From assembly GCF_005503365.1 (NCBI RefSeq), contig NZ_SCML01000019.1, forward strand, positions 40,260 through 104,259: a stretch of DNA of 64,000 bases. Direction: 5' to 3'. A program made the translations under genes and the position numbers. Of the stretch, positions 49,334 through 58,302 are shown piece after piece. How positions within the stretch are numbered: the stretch's first letter is position 1; each line of letters begins with the position of its first letter. The notes under the pieces were generated by a model that was given only the letters and a program-made list of their open reading frames with translations, did not search any database and was not told where the DNA came from. The DNA comes from Hydrogenophaga sp. 2FB. Its GTDB lineage: Bacteria > Pseudomonadota > Gammaproteobacteria > Burkholderiales > Burkholderiaceae_C.

Positions 49334-50829
49334 TGCTTGGCGGGCTCGGCTGCTTTCGGCTCCATGCCCTCCAGCAGGTGTTCCATGTCGCTGCCTTCCG
49401 CGTCGCTCGACTCTTCCACCGCAGGCATCTCGACCTTGTCCAGGTCGTAGACGATCTTTTCGTCGAGGAACACCGTGACCGTCTGCGGCACGAAGATCAC
49501 CACCAGCACCAGCAGGATCTGCAGGATCACGAACGGGATCGCGCCCATGTAGATGTCGCGCGACTGCACCTTGGCCGGCAAGGCACCGTTCTTGAACAGA
49601 GAATCCGAGATGCCGCGCAGGTAGAACAGCGCGAAGCCGAACGGGGGGTGCATGAAGCTGGTCTGCATGTTCACGCACAGCAGCACGCCGAACCAGATCA
49701 GGTCGATGCCCATCTTGTCGGCCACCGGGCCCAGCAGCGGCAGGATGATGAAGGCGATCTCGAAGAAGTCGAGGAAGAACGCCAGGAAGAAGATGAAGGC
49801 ATTGACCACCAGCAGGAAGCCGGTCTGGCCACCGGGCAGGCTGCTCAGCATGTGCTCGATCCAGATGCCACCGTCCACACCCTGGAACACGAGCGAGAAC
49901 ACGCGCGCGCCGATCAGGATGAACACCACCATGGCGGTGATGCGCATGGTGCCGGTGATGGCTTCGCGCACCAGCGGCCAGGTCAGGCGGCGGTGGATGG
50001 CCGCCAGGATGAACGCGCCCGCCGCGCCCATCGCGCCGGCTTCGGTGGGCGTGCAGATCGCCGTGGTGATGCCGGGCAAACCGCCCATGCTGCCCAGCAC
50101 CGCGAAGATCAGGATGGCCGAGGGGATGATGCCGCGCAGGCACTGCTTCCACAGCGCCCAGCCACTGGCGGTGCGCGCTTCCAGCGGGATGCCGGGCAGC
50201 GCGTTGGGACGCAGGCGGGTCAGGATGAAGGTGTAGACCAGGAAGATCAGCACCTGCAGCACCGACGGGCCCCACGCGCCCTTGTACATGTCGCCCACCG
50301 AGCGGCCCAGCTGGTCGGCCATGACCACCAGCACCAGCGAAGGCGGCACGAGCTGCGTGATGGTGCCCGAGGCCGCAAGAACGCCGGTGGCATAACGCAT
50401 GTCGTAGCCGTGGCGCATCATGATCGGCAGCGCGATCATGGACATGGCGATCACCTGGCCGGCCACGGTGCCGGTGATGGCGCCCAGGATGAAGCCCACC
50501 ACGATGACCGAGTAGCCCAGGCCGCCGCGCTTCGGGCCGAACAGCTGGCTCATCGATTCCAGCAGGTCCTCGGCCAGGCCGCACTTCTCGAGAATGGCAC
50601 CCATCAAGGTGAAGAAGGGAATCGCCAGCAGCAAGTCGTTCGACAGGATGCCGAACAGGTTCAGCGGCAGATTGCCCATGAACGAGGCCGGGAACCACCC
50701 CATGTGGATGGCGAAGAAGCCGCAGGCCAGGCCCAGGGCACCCAGCGAGAACGCCACCGGAAACCCGATCAGCATGACAAGGATCAGCCCCCCGAACATC
50801 ATCGGGGCAAAGGTCTCCATGGTGATCAT
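49330..50829 (-). CDS. TRAP transporter large permease (DctM-type)
   Basis: 499 residues, about 12 membrane segments. TRAP-M hallmarks: IGFPVAFSLGALGL, ILSNDLLLAIPFFTLMGAILEK, GAITGTVAGQVIAMSMIALPIM, PPSLVLVVMADQ and FFLDFFEIAFIILPLLGPVADKMG. It carries a C-terminal soluble tail of about 45 acidic residues (VEESSDAEGSDMEHLLEGMEP). It moves an organic acid into the cell with Na+ using a DctP-type receptor. The small permease gene overlaps its start (ATGA). No DctP receptor gene is adjacent in the window. Confidence 0.93.
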   Translation of the reverse strand: MITMETFAPMMFGGLILVMLIGFPVAFSLGALGLACGFFAIHMGWFPASFMGNLPLNLFGILSNDLLLAIPFFTLMGAILEKCGLAEDLLESMSQLFGPKRGGLGYSVIVVGFILGAITGTVAGQVIAMSMIALPIMMRHGYDMRYATGVLAASGTITQLVPPSLVLVVMADQLGRSVGDMYKGAWGPSVLQVLIFLVYTFILTRLRPNALPGIPLEARTASGWALWKQCLRGIIPSAILIFAVLGSMGGLPGITTAICTPTEAGAMGAAGAFILAAIHRRLTWPLVREAITGTMRITAMVVFILIGARVFSLVFQGVDGGIWIEHMLSSLPGGQTGFLLVVNAFIFFLAFFLDFFEIAFIILPLLGPVADKMGIDLIWFGVLLCVNMQTSFMHPPFGFALFYLRGISDSLFKNGALPAKVQSRDIYMGAIPFVILQILLVLVVIFVPQTVTVFLDEKIVYDLDKVEMPAVEESSDAEGSDMEHLLEGMEPKAAEPAKQ

Positions 50830-51365
50830 TGCAGAGGCCTCTCGTAGTGGGTGTCCATTTCATGGACATGCATCAACCAGCCCACGCGCTTGATGATTTC
50901 GGAGACGCCTTGCAACGCCACCAGGAACATGCCCAGGGGAATGGTGAGCATCGCGGGCCAGCGGATGAGTCCACCGGAGTTGCTCGACATTTCGCCGCTG
51001 ACGTACATCTTGATGAAGATCGGCATCGACAGGTAGGCGATGAACAGCGTCAGGGGCAGCAGGAAGAAGATCAGGCCGAGCAGGTCGATCACGACCTTGG
51101 TGCGCGTGGGGTACATGCTGTAGAAGATGTCCACGCGCACGTGTTCGTTGATGCGCAACACCTGCGACGCGCCGAACATGACGCAGATCGCGAACAGGTA
51201 CCACTGGATTTCCAGAAAGGCGTTGGAGCTGTAGTCCATGGAATAGCGCACCACCGCATTGGAGGTGCTGATCGCGCACGCGATCAGGATGGCCCAGCGC
51301 GCCACCACCGCAAAGCGGTCGGTGAGCGCGTCGATCAGCCGGGCAAGTGCCAGCAGGCTTTTCAT
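50826..51365 (-). CDS. TRAP transporter small permease (DctQ-type)
   Basis: 179 residues with four membrane helices (about 22-40, 53-75, 93-115, 135-155). The EIQWYLFAICVMFGASQVLRINEHVRVDI block (located at residues ~54-82) is the TRAP-Q signature. Its gene overlaps dctM by 4 nt and is the first gene of the operon. It stabilises and works with DctM. The lack of a receptor gene directly upstream, where kdpE lies instead, is notable. Confidence 0.92.
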   Translation of the reverse strand: MKSLLALARLIDALTDRFAVVARWAILIACAISTSNAVVRYSMDYSSNAFLEIQWYLFAICVMFGASQVLRINEHVRVDIFYSMYPTRTKVVIDLLGLIFFLLPLTLFIAYLSMPIFIKMYVSGEMSSNSGGLIRWPAMLTIPLGMFLVALQGVSEIIKRVGWLMHVHEMDTHYERPLQ

Positions 51366-51515
51366 TCAGATGTCTCCTCGTAGGGTGTGGCGCGCGGCGA
51401 TGCATTCCAACGGAGCTTGACCAGGGGCCCGCCGCAACGCTGCGCAGCGTACGGCCGGGCTTGTAAACGCCGCGTAAAAATGGGGGCTGCCGTCGGGGGA
51501 GGCGTCAGCCCGATG

Positions 51516-52223
51516 TCAGACCATCCCGCTGGTCGGCAGCAGTCGGTAACCGACGCCCATCTCGGTCAGCAAAAAACGGGGCTCTGTCGGGTCGGCTTCC
51601 AGTTTTTGACGCAGCTGGCGTACGTAGATGCGCAGGTAGTGGCCTTGCTCCGAATGACCCGGTCCCCATACCTCGCGCAGCAGTTGCGCGCCGCTCACCA
51701 CGCGCCCCTGGTGGCGGGCCAGGACCTCCAGCAGCCGCCACTGGGTCGCCGTCAGATGAACGGGTTGTCCGGCCCGCGTGACGCTGCGGTCCAGCAAGTG
51801 GATGCAGACCTCACCCAGTTGAATGACAGAGCCGCTGGCCTGCGACCGGGACGCATTGCGCAAGGCCACACGCATGCGCGCATGCAGTTCCGCCACACCG
51901 AAGGGTTTGCTCACGAAGTCATCGGCCCCGGCATCGAGCGCTTCCACTTTCTGCGTTTCCTGGGTACGGGCCGAGAGCACCAGGATGGGCCGCTGGGTCC
52001 AGCCGCGAATCTCGCGGATGAGCGCCACGCCATCGCCGTCGGGCAGGCTCAGGTCGATCAGGAACAGGTCGACGCGGCGGTTGCCCGCCAGGGTCGCACC
52101 GTCGCGCGCGCTGGCGGCCTCGATCACGCCATAGCCTTCCGCGGTGAGCGTGGTGCGCAGCAGGTCGCGAATGGCGGGTTCGTCGTCGACGATCAACACC
52201 TGCAATGGGGCGGGCGAACTCAT
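51516..52223 (-). CDS. kdpE: KdpE-type response regulator
   Basis: 235 residues, OmpR family. Receiver domain with acidic pair Asp13-Asp14, phosphoacceptor Asp57 in LFLIDLSLPDGDG, Lys in DFVSKPFG. The C-terminal winged helix contains LTATQWRLLEVLARHQGRVVS and YLRIYVRQLRQKLEADP (residues ~150-205), typical of KdpE. KdpE activates the kdpFABC potassium pump in most bacteria; no pump genes are in the window. Translationally coupled to kdpD (ATGA). Confidence 0.9.
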   Translation of the reverse strand: MSSPAPLQVLIVDDEPAIRDLLRTTLTAEGYGVIEAASARDGATLAGNRRVDLFLIDLSLPDGDGVALIREIRGWTQRPILVLSARTQETQKVEALDAGADDFVSKPFGVAELHARMRVALRNASRSQASGSVIQLGEVCIHLLDRSVTRAGQPVHLTATQWRLLEVLARHQGRVVSGAQLLREVWGPGHSEQGHYLRIYVRQLRQKLEADPTEPRFLLTEMGVGYRLLPTSGMV

Positions 52224-54112
52224 TCGGGCAACTCCAGAGGGCGTGATGTCGTGGCGTTCGACCAGGGAAAGCGCATCTCGAACACGGCGCCGCCGTCGCT
52301 GCGCGCGCTGATGCTGCCACCGTGCAGCCGCGCCACCACCTCGCAGATGGCCAGGCCCAGGCCGGTGCCGGCCGGCGCGCCAACGGCGGGGTCGCGGTAG
52401 AACTTGTTGAACACCTCGGTGGTCTGTCGGGGCGTGAGCCCGGGCCCCTGGTCGCGCACCGACAGCGTCCAGCCTTGGGGGTCCAGCCGCACAGCGACCA
52501 TGATGGTCCCATCGGGTGGCGAATGCTGCGCGGCGTTGAGCAGCAGGTTCGTCATCGCCTGGGTGACCAGACGCGCATCGCACCACACGATGTCGTCCTC
52601 CAGGGCTTGCAGTTCCACCGGGCGCGCACCGATGACGCCTCGGGTCACGGCCAGCGCATCGCGCACCAACTCGCCCACCGGGCACCATTCGTGTTCCGGC
52701 CGCACCGCGCCGTCCTGCATGCGCGCCAGGTCCAGCAGATCGCTGGTGAGGGATTGCAAGCGGCGCGCCTGGTCCAGCAGGTTGAACAACAGGGCGTCGT
52801 GCTGCTCGGCCGTGATCTGTTGTCCCTGTGTGAGCACGGTGGTGGCCGCACCGATGATGGCGGTGAGGGGGGTTCGGAAATCGTGCGAGATGCCCGTCAG
52901 CAAGGTGTTGCGCACGCGCTCGGCTTCGGCCTGCACCGCCGTTTGCTGGCTGCGCAGATCGGCGTGGTAACGGTCCAGCGCCAGCGCCGCCTGGTTGGCC
53001 AAGGCCTGCAGCAGGTGCATGTCTTCACCGGTCTGGCGCGCGGTGGGCAGCTCGAACACCTCCAGCACGCCCATCGGCCCGTTGGCCGTGCTCAAACCAA
53101 AGCGGTACACCCCGTCGGGCGATGGCACCACGGGATGCACGGGTGCATCCGGTGCCAGCGTGTCACCCAGCCGGATCTGTCCCTGCGCGCCCACGCCACG
53201 CTCCACCGCCAGCACCAGCAGACGCCCGATTTCTTCCGGCGCGCGCGCGTTCAACAAACTTTGCGCCAACAAGCCCAACGACTGGGCACGGTCCGCCAGC
53301 GACAGCGCCTTGAGCGCCGCGGTGCGCGCGCGCAGCGCCAGGCGGCTCACCGCCAGGCCCACGCACAAGGTGACGACGAAGGTGAAGAAGTACTCCGGGT
53401 TGGCGGGTTTGAGCGACCAGCGCGGCGCGATGAAAGCCCAGTCAAAGATCAGGATGGCTCCCAGCACTGTGACCACCGAAGCCACCAGATCGCGTTTGAG
53501 CGCCACGTACAGCACGCCCACGAGGTAGATCAGGATCAGGTTGAACGGATGCAGGTAGCTCACGATCAGCATGCACAACAGGGTGCAAGCCAGCAGCACA
53601 CCCAGCGGCAGGCGCCAGTGGCGCCACGACCAGCGCGGCGGATGCTGTGCGGCCAGCGCGCTGACCGACACCTGTGCGCTGCGCCGCTGGCGTTGCGCCA
53701 CCAGGATGTGCACTTGCACATTGGGCACGCTGGCGCTCAGCACCTCGGTGAAATCGCTCAGTTGTTCGCCAAAGCCCGGCCAATAGACCCGGCTGGTGGC
53801 CTGATCGCCCAGCACCACATCGCCCACCACGCCGTTTTGCGCCTGTTGCGCGATCAGCGTCATCAGGTGGCCGCCCACGTGGATGTTCAGGCTGGCATGC
53901 ACGATTTCCGCGCCCTCGCCGCTGGCCAGCTTCAGCGCCTGTTCAAGATCGTCCCGCACCGCCTGGCTGGCGTAGCGCGCCGACACGGTGTCCAGGTGCA
54001 GCACCCGCCACGGGCGCTGGTCGATGCGTCGGAGCTTGCTGGCATGGCGGACCAGTTGCAGGGCCTGCCCATCGGCCATCACGCACACCAGCAGCAGGCG
54101 CTCGTCCTTCAC
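52220..54112 (-). CDS. kdpD: KdpD-like sensor kinase lacking the N-terminal KdpD domain
   Basis: 630 residues, against about 890 in E. coli. The N-terminus begins directly with the universal-stress-like domain (residues ~1-145); the preceding KdpD domain with its Walker-type motifs is absent. Four membrane helices (DUF4118, ~168-265), a GAF-like region (~280-395) and the kinase follow: His410 in GISHDFRTPLTAIIG, N box MTNLLLNAAQH, G1 RDQGPGL, G2 GTGLGLAI. So the kinase is intact but lacks the part that regulates phosphatase activity. It may sense turgor or K+ through the remaining domains, or something else. It is coupled to KdpE. Confidence 0.85.
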   Translation of the reverse strand: MKDERLLLVCVMADGQALQLVRHASKLRRIDQRPWRVLHLDTVSARYASQAVRDDLEQALKLASGEGAEIVHASLNIHVGGHLMTLIAQQAQNGVVGDVVLGDQATSRVYWPGFGEQLSDFTEVLSASVPNVQVHILVAQRQRRSAQVSVSALAAQHPPRWSWRHWRLPLGVLLACTLLCMLIVSYLHPFNLILIYLVGVLYVALKRDLVASVVTVLGAILIFDWAFIAPRWSLKPANPEYFFTFVVTLCVGLAVSRLALRARTAALKALSLADRAQSLGLLAQSLLNARAPEEIGRLLVLAVERGVGAQGQIRLGDTLAPDAPVHPVVPSPDGVYRFGLSTANGPMGVLEVFELPTARQTGEDMHLLQALANQAALALDRYHADLRSQQTAVQAEAERVRNTLLTGISHDFRTPLTAIIGAATTVLTQGQQITAEQHDALLFNLLDQARRLQSLTSDLLDLARMQDGAVRPEHEWCPVGELVRDALAVTRGVIGARPVELQALEDDIVWCDARLVTQAMTNLLLNAAQHSPPDGTIMVAVRLDPQGWTLSVRDQGPGLTPRQTTEVFNKFYRDPAVGAPAGTGLGLAICEVVARLHGGSISARSDGGAVFEMRFPWSNATTSRPLELPE

Positions 54113-54116
54113 GGAT

Positions 54117-54857
54117 CTAGCCGCCCTGAAAGCCGCCCTTGCGGTACGTCACCACCAGCGTGTCGCGCCAACCCAGGGCATCGGCGACCATCGGCTGGAT
54201 CGGTGTGCTCTCGTGGATCACGCGCGCGTCATCGAGCAGCAGCAACGACCACGGTTCGCGCAAGGTGAAGCGCTGACCACTGGGGCCATTGGCTTCGAAC
54301 ACACGGCTCTCTCCGCCCTTGATGGCATGGCGCGCCACCATGAACACGGCCACGAGGTCCACACCGTCGCGGTGTGCGCCTTCGGGCGTGGGCCGGCCAA
54401 TGCCGTCGGTGGTGTCGATGCGAAACGGGTGCGCTTCCACGAACCAGGGCTGCGCGCCCCGCAGGGCGCTGGCCGCGTCACCCAGGCGCGCGAGCAGGCG
54501 GCCCCAGGCCGGCTGCGCCACCACCTCGGGCTCCATAGGTTCGAACCAGCGCTGCATGCCGCCGTGCAGTGCGTTGTATTCGAGCGGCTGCCAGTGCGCG
54601 CGGTGCGGCACCTGCTCCACCTTTGGTCCGTCCACGACAAAGCAGCTGTGGCGCCGGCTGCGGTAGCGCCCGCCGTCCTTGAGGTAACCGTCCGCGGGCA
54701 ACTGGTTCCAGCCTGCGTGCAGGGCGGCCAGTTCGGCCGGCGATGCGGCCAGCCACTCGGCCACGGAGGCCGCGCTCAGCAGGGCAAAGCCTTGGGATTG
54801 CAGGGTGCTGTTCACGGCGGACAGCGGTACGTAGGGGGGCTGGAATTCGCTGGTCAT
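54117..54857 (-). CDS. 2OG-Fe(II) oxygenase (BsmA / isoleucine dioxygenase-like)
   Basis: 246 residues, 2OG-Fe_Oxy_2 family. Iron ligands His162-x-Asp164 in EGAHRDGVDL and His215 in ARVIHESTPI; Arg near 240 in TYRKGG is the likely 2-oxoglutarate binder. SRRHSCFVV and RWFEPMEP are typical of this family. Known members hydroxylate free amino acids such as isoleucine or act in biofilm and stress response (BsmA). The kdpD gene follows after 4 nt, and a small membrane protein gene and tctA lie upstream. A physiological link is not evident. Confidence 0.85.
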   Translation of the reverse strand: MTSEFQPPYVPLSAVNSTLQSQGFALLSAASVAEWLAASPAELAALHAGWNQLPADGYLKDGGRYRSRRHSCFVVDGPKVEQVPHRAHWQPLEYNALHGGMQRWFEPMEPEVVAQPAWGRLLARLGDAASALRGAQPWFVEAHPFRIDTTDGIGRPTPEGAHRDGVDLVAVFMVARHAIKGGESRVFEANGPSGQRFTLREPWSLLLLDDARVIHESTPIQPMVADALGWRDTLVVTYRKGGFQGG

Positions 54858-54922
54858 GGGCGGTCAGTGTAGCGGCGCGCATCGGGCCTACGGAACGCCA
54901 GGGCCAGGAAAAACCAGCCAGG

Positions 54923-55156
54923 TCAGCCGGGTGTTGGCGGCGCCGATTCGCGCCACAAGCGCACCGTGAGCCACCAGGCGAGCAGCGAATCAACGAGCGC
55001 CATCAGGCTCAACACAAGCCGCAGGCCACCGGGCGGATCGGTGATCTGCATGAACAGCACGATGCCCGATGAGAGCAGCTGCAGCGCGACCATGAGCCAG
55101 AACAGGCTGCGGCGTGGCTGCCACAGGCGGCGAAAAACCTCGGTGAAGGAATACAT
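54923..55156 (-). CDS. Small two-helix membrane protein
   Basis: 77 residues with two hydrophobic segments (about 17-36 and 46-64) separated by a DPPGG turn. The flanks are basic (FRRLWQPRRS) and polar (WRESAPPTPG). It starts 4 nt after the tctA stop, so it is probably part of the tct transcript. No family is recognised; it might be an accessory transporter peptide, but this is speculation. Confidence 0.6.
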   Translation of the reverse strand: MYSFTEVFRRLWQPRRSLFWLMVALQLLSSGIVLFMQITDPPGGLRLVLSLMALVDSLLAWWLTVRLWRESAPPTPG

Positions 55157-55160
55157 CTCG

Positions 55161-56678
55161 CTATTGTGCCGGCGCGATGCGGGCGCTGTCTTTGCGCCGC
55201 GACATCAAGCGCATGAGAACCGGCAGGAACAGCATCAACCCGGCGCTGAGCCAGAGCCCGATCGATATGGGACTGCCGACCAGAATGCCCGCGTCGCCGT
55301 TGCTGATCGACAGTGCCCGCCGCAGGTTCTGCTCCATCAAATCGCCGAGGACAAAGCCAAGGATCAGCGGCGCCATCGGCACACCCTGCTTGCGCAGCAG
55401 GTAGGCCGCAAAGCCGAGCGCGACCATGAGCATCAGGTCGAACGTGGTGGCATGCACCGCGTACACCCCCACGGCGCTGACCGCGAGGATGGCCGGCACG
55501 AGGAACCAGTTGGGCACGCGAAGGATGCGCGTGAAGAGTCCGACCATAGGGATGTTCATCACGAGCAGCATGGCGTTGGCCAGAAACAGCGAGGCGATCA
55601 GCCCCCACACCAGCGTGGGCTGCTGGGTGAACAGCGCCGGGCCTGGTGTGATGTTGTAGAGCGAGAGCGCGCCCACCATCACCGCCGTGGTGCCCGATCC
55701 CGGAATGCCGAGCGTGAGCATGGGCACGAAAGAGCCCGTGGCCGCCGAATTGTTGGCCGCCTCGGGCGCCGCCACGCCACGAATGTCGCCCTTGCCGAAG
55801 GTGCCGTCCCTGTCGGTCAGGCGCTTCTCCATCGAGTAGGCCATGGCGCTCGCGATGGTGGCACCGGCACCCGGCAGCACGCCCACCACGAAGCCCAGCA
55901 CGCTCGAGCGCAACGTGCCCCACCAGGTGGCGGCCATCTCGCGCACGTTGAACAGCATGCGGCCAGTCCGGGTGATGGCGCCGGTGTTGCTGTGGTACTC
56001 CTGCAGCATGAGCAGGATCTCGCTGATGGAGAACACACCGATCACGACGACGACAAACTGAACGCCGTCGGACAGGTGGATGTCCCCCCCCGTGAAGCGG
56101 TACACGCCGGAATTCGAATCGAGCCCGACGCAGGACATGGCCAGACCGATCATGGCGGCCACACCGGCCTTGACCGGCGCATCCCCCATCAGGCCGGCGA
56201 TGCAGGCAAATGCAAAACACATCAGCGCGAAGTACTCGGCGGGGCCGAACGACAGCGCCCATCGGGCCAGCAGCGGCGCCAGCAGGACGATGCCCAGCGT
56301 GGCGACCAGCGAGCCCACGAACGAACTCCAGGCCGAGATCGACAAGGCCACGCCACCCATGCCCTGGCGCGCCATCGGGTAGCCGTCGAGCGCCGTCATG
56401 ATGGCGCCAGCGTCACCCGGCACGTTGAGCAGGATCGACGAAATGCGCCCACCGTATTCGCAGCCGATGTAGACCGCAGCCAGCAGGATCAGCGAGGTCT
56501 CTGGCGGCAGCTTCATGGCAAACGCCAATGGCATGAGGATGGCCACACCGTTGATGGGCCCGAGGCCGGGCAAGAGCCCGACGATGGTTCCAATGAACGA
56601 GCCCAGCGCGGCGATGACCAGGTTGACCGGGCTGAGCGCAACGCCGAACCCGTCCATCAGGTGTTTGAGAACGTCCAT
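55161..56678 (-). CDS. tctA: Tripartite tricarboxylate transporter large permease TctA
   Basis: 505 residues, about 12 membrane segments. TctA hallmarks: GTIVGLLPGLGPINGVAILMP near residue 32, VYIGCEYGGRISSILLNVPGDAGA, GFVVGVLPGAGATIASAMAY and the PEAANNSAATGSFVPMLTLGIPGSGTTAVM block (residues ~305-335). It is the large subunit that transports citrate or another carboxylate with cations, using TctB and the periplasmic TctC. It is separated from tctB by a single nucleotide. Confidence 0.95.
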   Translation of the reverse strand: MDVLKHLMDGFGVALSPVNLVIAALGSFIGTIVGLLPGLGPINGVAILMPLAFAMKLPPETSLILLAAVYIGCEYGGRISSILLNVPGDAGAIMTALDGYPMARQGMGGVALSISAWSSFVGSLVATLGIVLLAPLLARWALSFGPAEYFALMCFAFACIAGLMGDAPVKAGVAAMIGLAMSCVGLDSNSGVYRFTGGDIHLSDGVQFVVVVIGVFSISEILLMLQEYHSNTGAITRTGRMLFNVREMAATWWGTLRSSVLGFVVGVLPGAGATIASAMAYSMEKRLTDRDGTFGKGDIRGVAAPEAANNSAATGSFVPMLTLGIPGSGTTAVMVGALSLYNITPGPALFTQQPTLVWGLIASLFLANAMLLVMNIPMVGLFTRILRVPNWFLVPAILAVSAVGVYAVHATTFDLMLMVALGFAAYLLRKQGVPMAPLILGFVLGDLMEQNLRRALSISNGDAGILVGSPISIGLWLSAGLMLFLPVLMRLMSRRKDSARIAPAQ

Positions 56679-56679
56679 G

Positions 56680-57126
56680 TCAAAAGCCTCCGAGCCATGC
56701 GGCCAGCGGCCCGACGGGCAGCACCACGTCGAGCACCTTGTCGAACAACAGGAACAGCACCAGCCCCAGCGCCGCACCGCCCGCCAAGGTCTTGCGCCAA
56801 GTGCCGCCAAACGCCATGCCCACGGGCACGGTCATCAGCGCCGTGGCCAGCACGAAACCCACCGCCTGAAAAAGCGCGGCGTAGGCCATGATCGCGCCCG
56901 CGCACCACAAGGTGGGCATCCAGGGCACGCCATTGAACGTCTGCGCACCCAGTGTGGGGCGCAACACCAACCACAAGCCCGACAAGCCCAGCCCCACGGC
57001 CAGCAACAAGGGGAAGGCGCGTGGGCCCAGGGGTTCGTAGGAAAAGGCGGCGGTGTAGTTGCGCGCCACTGCCGCCATGGCAACGGACGCAACCACACAC
57101 GCCGCGCCGAGTGCGCGGTCGCTCAT
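56680..57126 (-). CDS. tctB: Tripartite tricarboxylate transporter small permease TctB
   Basis: 148 residues with four membrane helices. The ATG at 57126 gives MSDRALGAACVV. The pattern of YEPLGPRAFPLLLAVGLGLSG in helix 2 and AYAALFQAVGFVLATALM is typical of TctB, the poorly conserved small subunit. It lies between tctC (gap of 72 nt) and tctA (gap of 1 nt), as in the standard tctCBA order. Confidence 0.9.
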   Translation of the reverse strand: MSDRALGAACVVASVAMAAVARNYTAAFSYEPLGPRAFPLLLAVGLGLSGLWLVLRPTLGAQTFNGVPWMPTLWCAGAIMAYAALFQAVGFVLATALMTVPVGMAFGGTWRKTLAGGAALGLVLFLLFDKVLDVVLPVGPLAAWLGGF

Positions 57127-57198
57127 GGCAGGCTCCAGACAAAAAAAGGGGACCACCAGCGCGTAGCGGTCGTGGGGCGAAGGAAAGGCGGCGGGGCC

Positions 57199-58188
57199 TT
57201 ACTTGGCGGGCGTGGTGGCCAGCCCGAACTCGTCGGCGAGCTTGCGGTAGCCAGCCACCTGCTTCTTCACGTAAGCGTCCAGTTCGGCGCCTGTCATGGC
57301 GAGCGGGAACAGGCCACGCTCGGTGCGCAGCGCGTTGAAGGCGGGCGTGGCCATCATCCTGTTAAAGGTGTCGGCCCAGACCTTGTAGTCCGCCTCGCTG
57401 ACCTTTGGGCCGAGGTAGAAGCCGCGGATGATCGGCCACTCCACATCGAAGCCTTGCTCGGCCGCGGTGGGAATGCCGGCCATGTCGCCCGTCAGGCGCT
57501 TGCTGTGCATCACGGCGAGCAGGCGCACCTTGGCGCCGGCCTTGATCTGCTGCTGGGCCTCGGCCGCGTCACCGGTGAACACGTGGATGTGCCCGCCTTG
57601 CAGCGCGGTGAGTGCTTCACCGCCGCCTTCGAATGCAACGTAACGCATGGACTTGGGGTTGACGCCACCGGCGCGCGCGGTCAACGCGGCTTTCATCCAG
57701 TCCTGGCTCCCCACCGTGCCACCCGCGCCCAGCACCACCTTGGTGGGATCGGCCTTCATGGCGGCCATGACATCCTTGAGGGATTTGAAAGGCGAGTTCT
57801 CGGCCACCACCACCGCGCCGTAGTCGGTGCCGATGGCGGAGAGCCAGCGCACGTCGTTCTCGGTGTAGCGGCCGAACTTGCCCTGGGCCAGGTTCAGCAG
57901 CGAGCCGCCGGAGAACGCAATGATGGCGTTGGCACTGTCAGGGCGTTGCGCAATCACCGTGTTGTAGGCCACGGCGCCAATACCGCCGGGCATGTAGGTC
58001 ACGCGCATGGGGTCGGCGATGAACTTGCCGTCTGTCAGGGCGCTTTGCACCAGCTTGCAGGTGAGGTCAAAGCCGCCGCCGGGTTTGGCGGGCGCGATGC
58101 ATTCGGTTTTTTCCAGGGGGCCGGCGGCGTGCACCGCGAGTGCGCCGGTGGACAACACGATGGCCAGAAGGCCGGGTACGAATTTCAT
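57199..58188 (-). CDS. tctC: TctC periplasmic tricarboxylate-binding protein
   Basis: 329 residues with a Sec signal (KFVPGLLAIVLSTGALAVHAAG). The mature protein starts PLEKTECIAPAKPGGGFDLTCKLVQ, as in TctC of Salmonella-type citrate systems, and differs from the other Bug proteins of this window (for example, the VTYMPGGIGAVAYN loop). It is the only Bug protein here with adjacent permease genes. Citrate or a tricarboxylate is the likely ligand. It is followed by tctB and tctA; tctDE upstream encode the matching two-component system. Confidence 0.93.
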   Translation of the reverse strand: MKFVPGLLAIVLSTGALAVHAAGPLEKTECIAPAKPGGGFDLTCKLVQSALTDGKFIADPMRVTYMPGGIGAVAYNTVIAQRPDSANAIIAFSGGSLLNLAQGKFGRYTENDVRWLSAIGTDYGAVVVAENSPFKSLKDVMAAMKADPTKVVLGAGGTVGSQDWMKAALTARAGGVNPKSMRYVAFEGGGEALTALQGGHIHVFTGDAAEAQQQIKAGAKVRLLAVMHSKRLTGDMAGIPTAAEQGFDVEWPIIRGFYLGPKVSEADYKVWADTFNRMMATPAFNALRTERGLFPLAMTGAELDAYVKKQVAGYRKLADEFGLATTPAK

Positions 58189-58254
58189 GACGGTGTCTCC
58201 TCTTTGTGGCTGCGGAATGCCCGCGCAGGTTCGGCGTGGCAGGCCACTGTAGAA

Positions 58255-58277
58255 AAAGCGCACTGTCAAAACGCTTT
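58255..58277. promoter_or_regulatory. Dyad upstream of tctC (TctD site candidate)
   Basis: AAAGCG (58255-58260) and CGCTTT (58272-58277) form an inverted repeat with an 11-bp spacer. CACTGT repeats at 58245-58250 and 58261-58266, 16 bp apart. The site lies 67-89 nt upstream of the tctC start, where a TctD-controlled promoter is expected. Confidence 0.4.
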
Positions 58278-58302
58278 CAACGCGGCGGGGAATATGCGCG
58301 GG

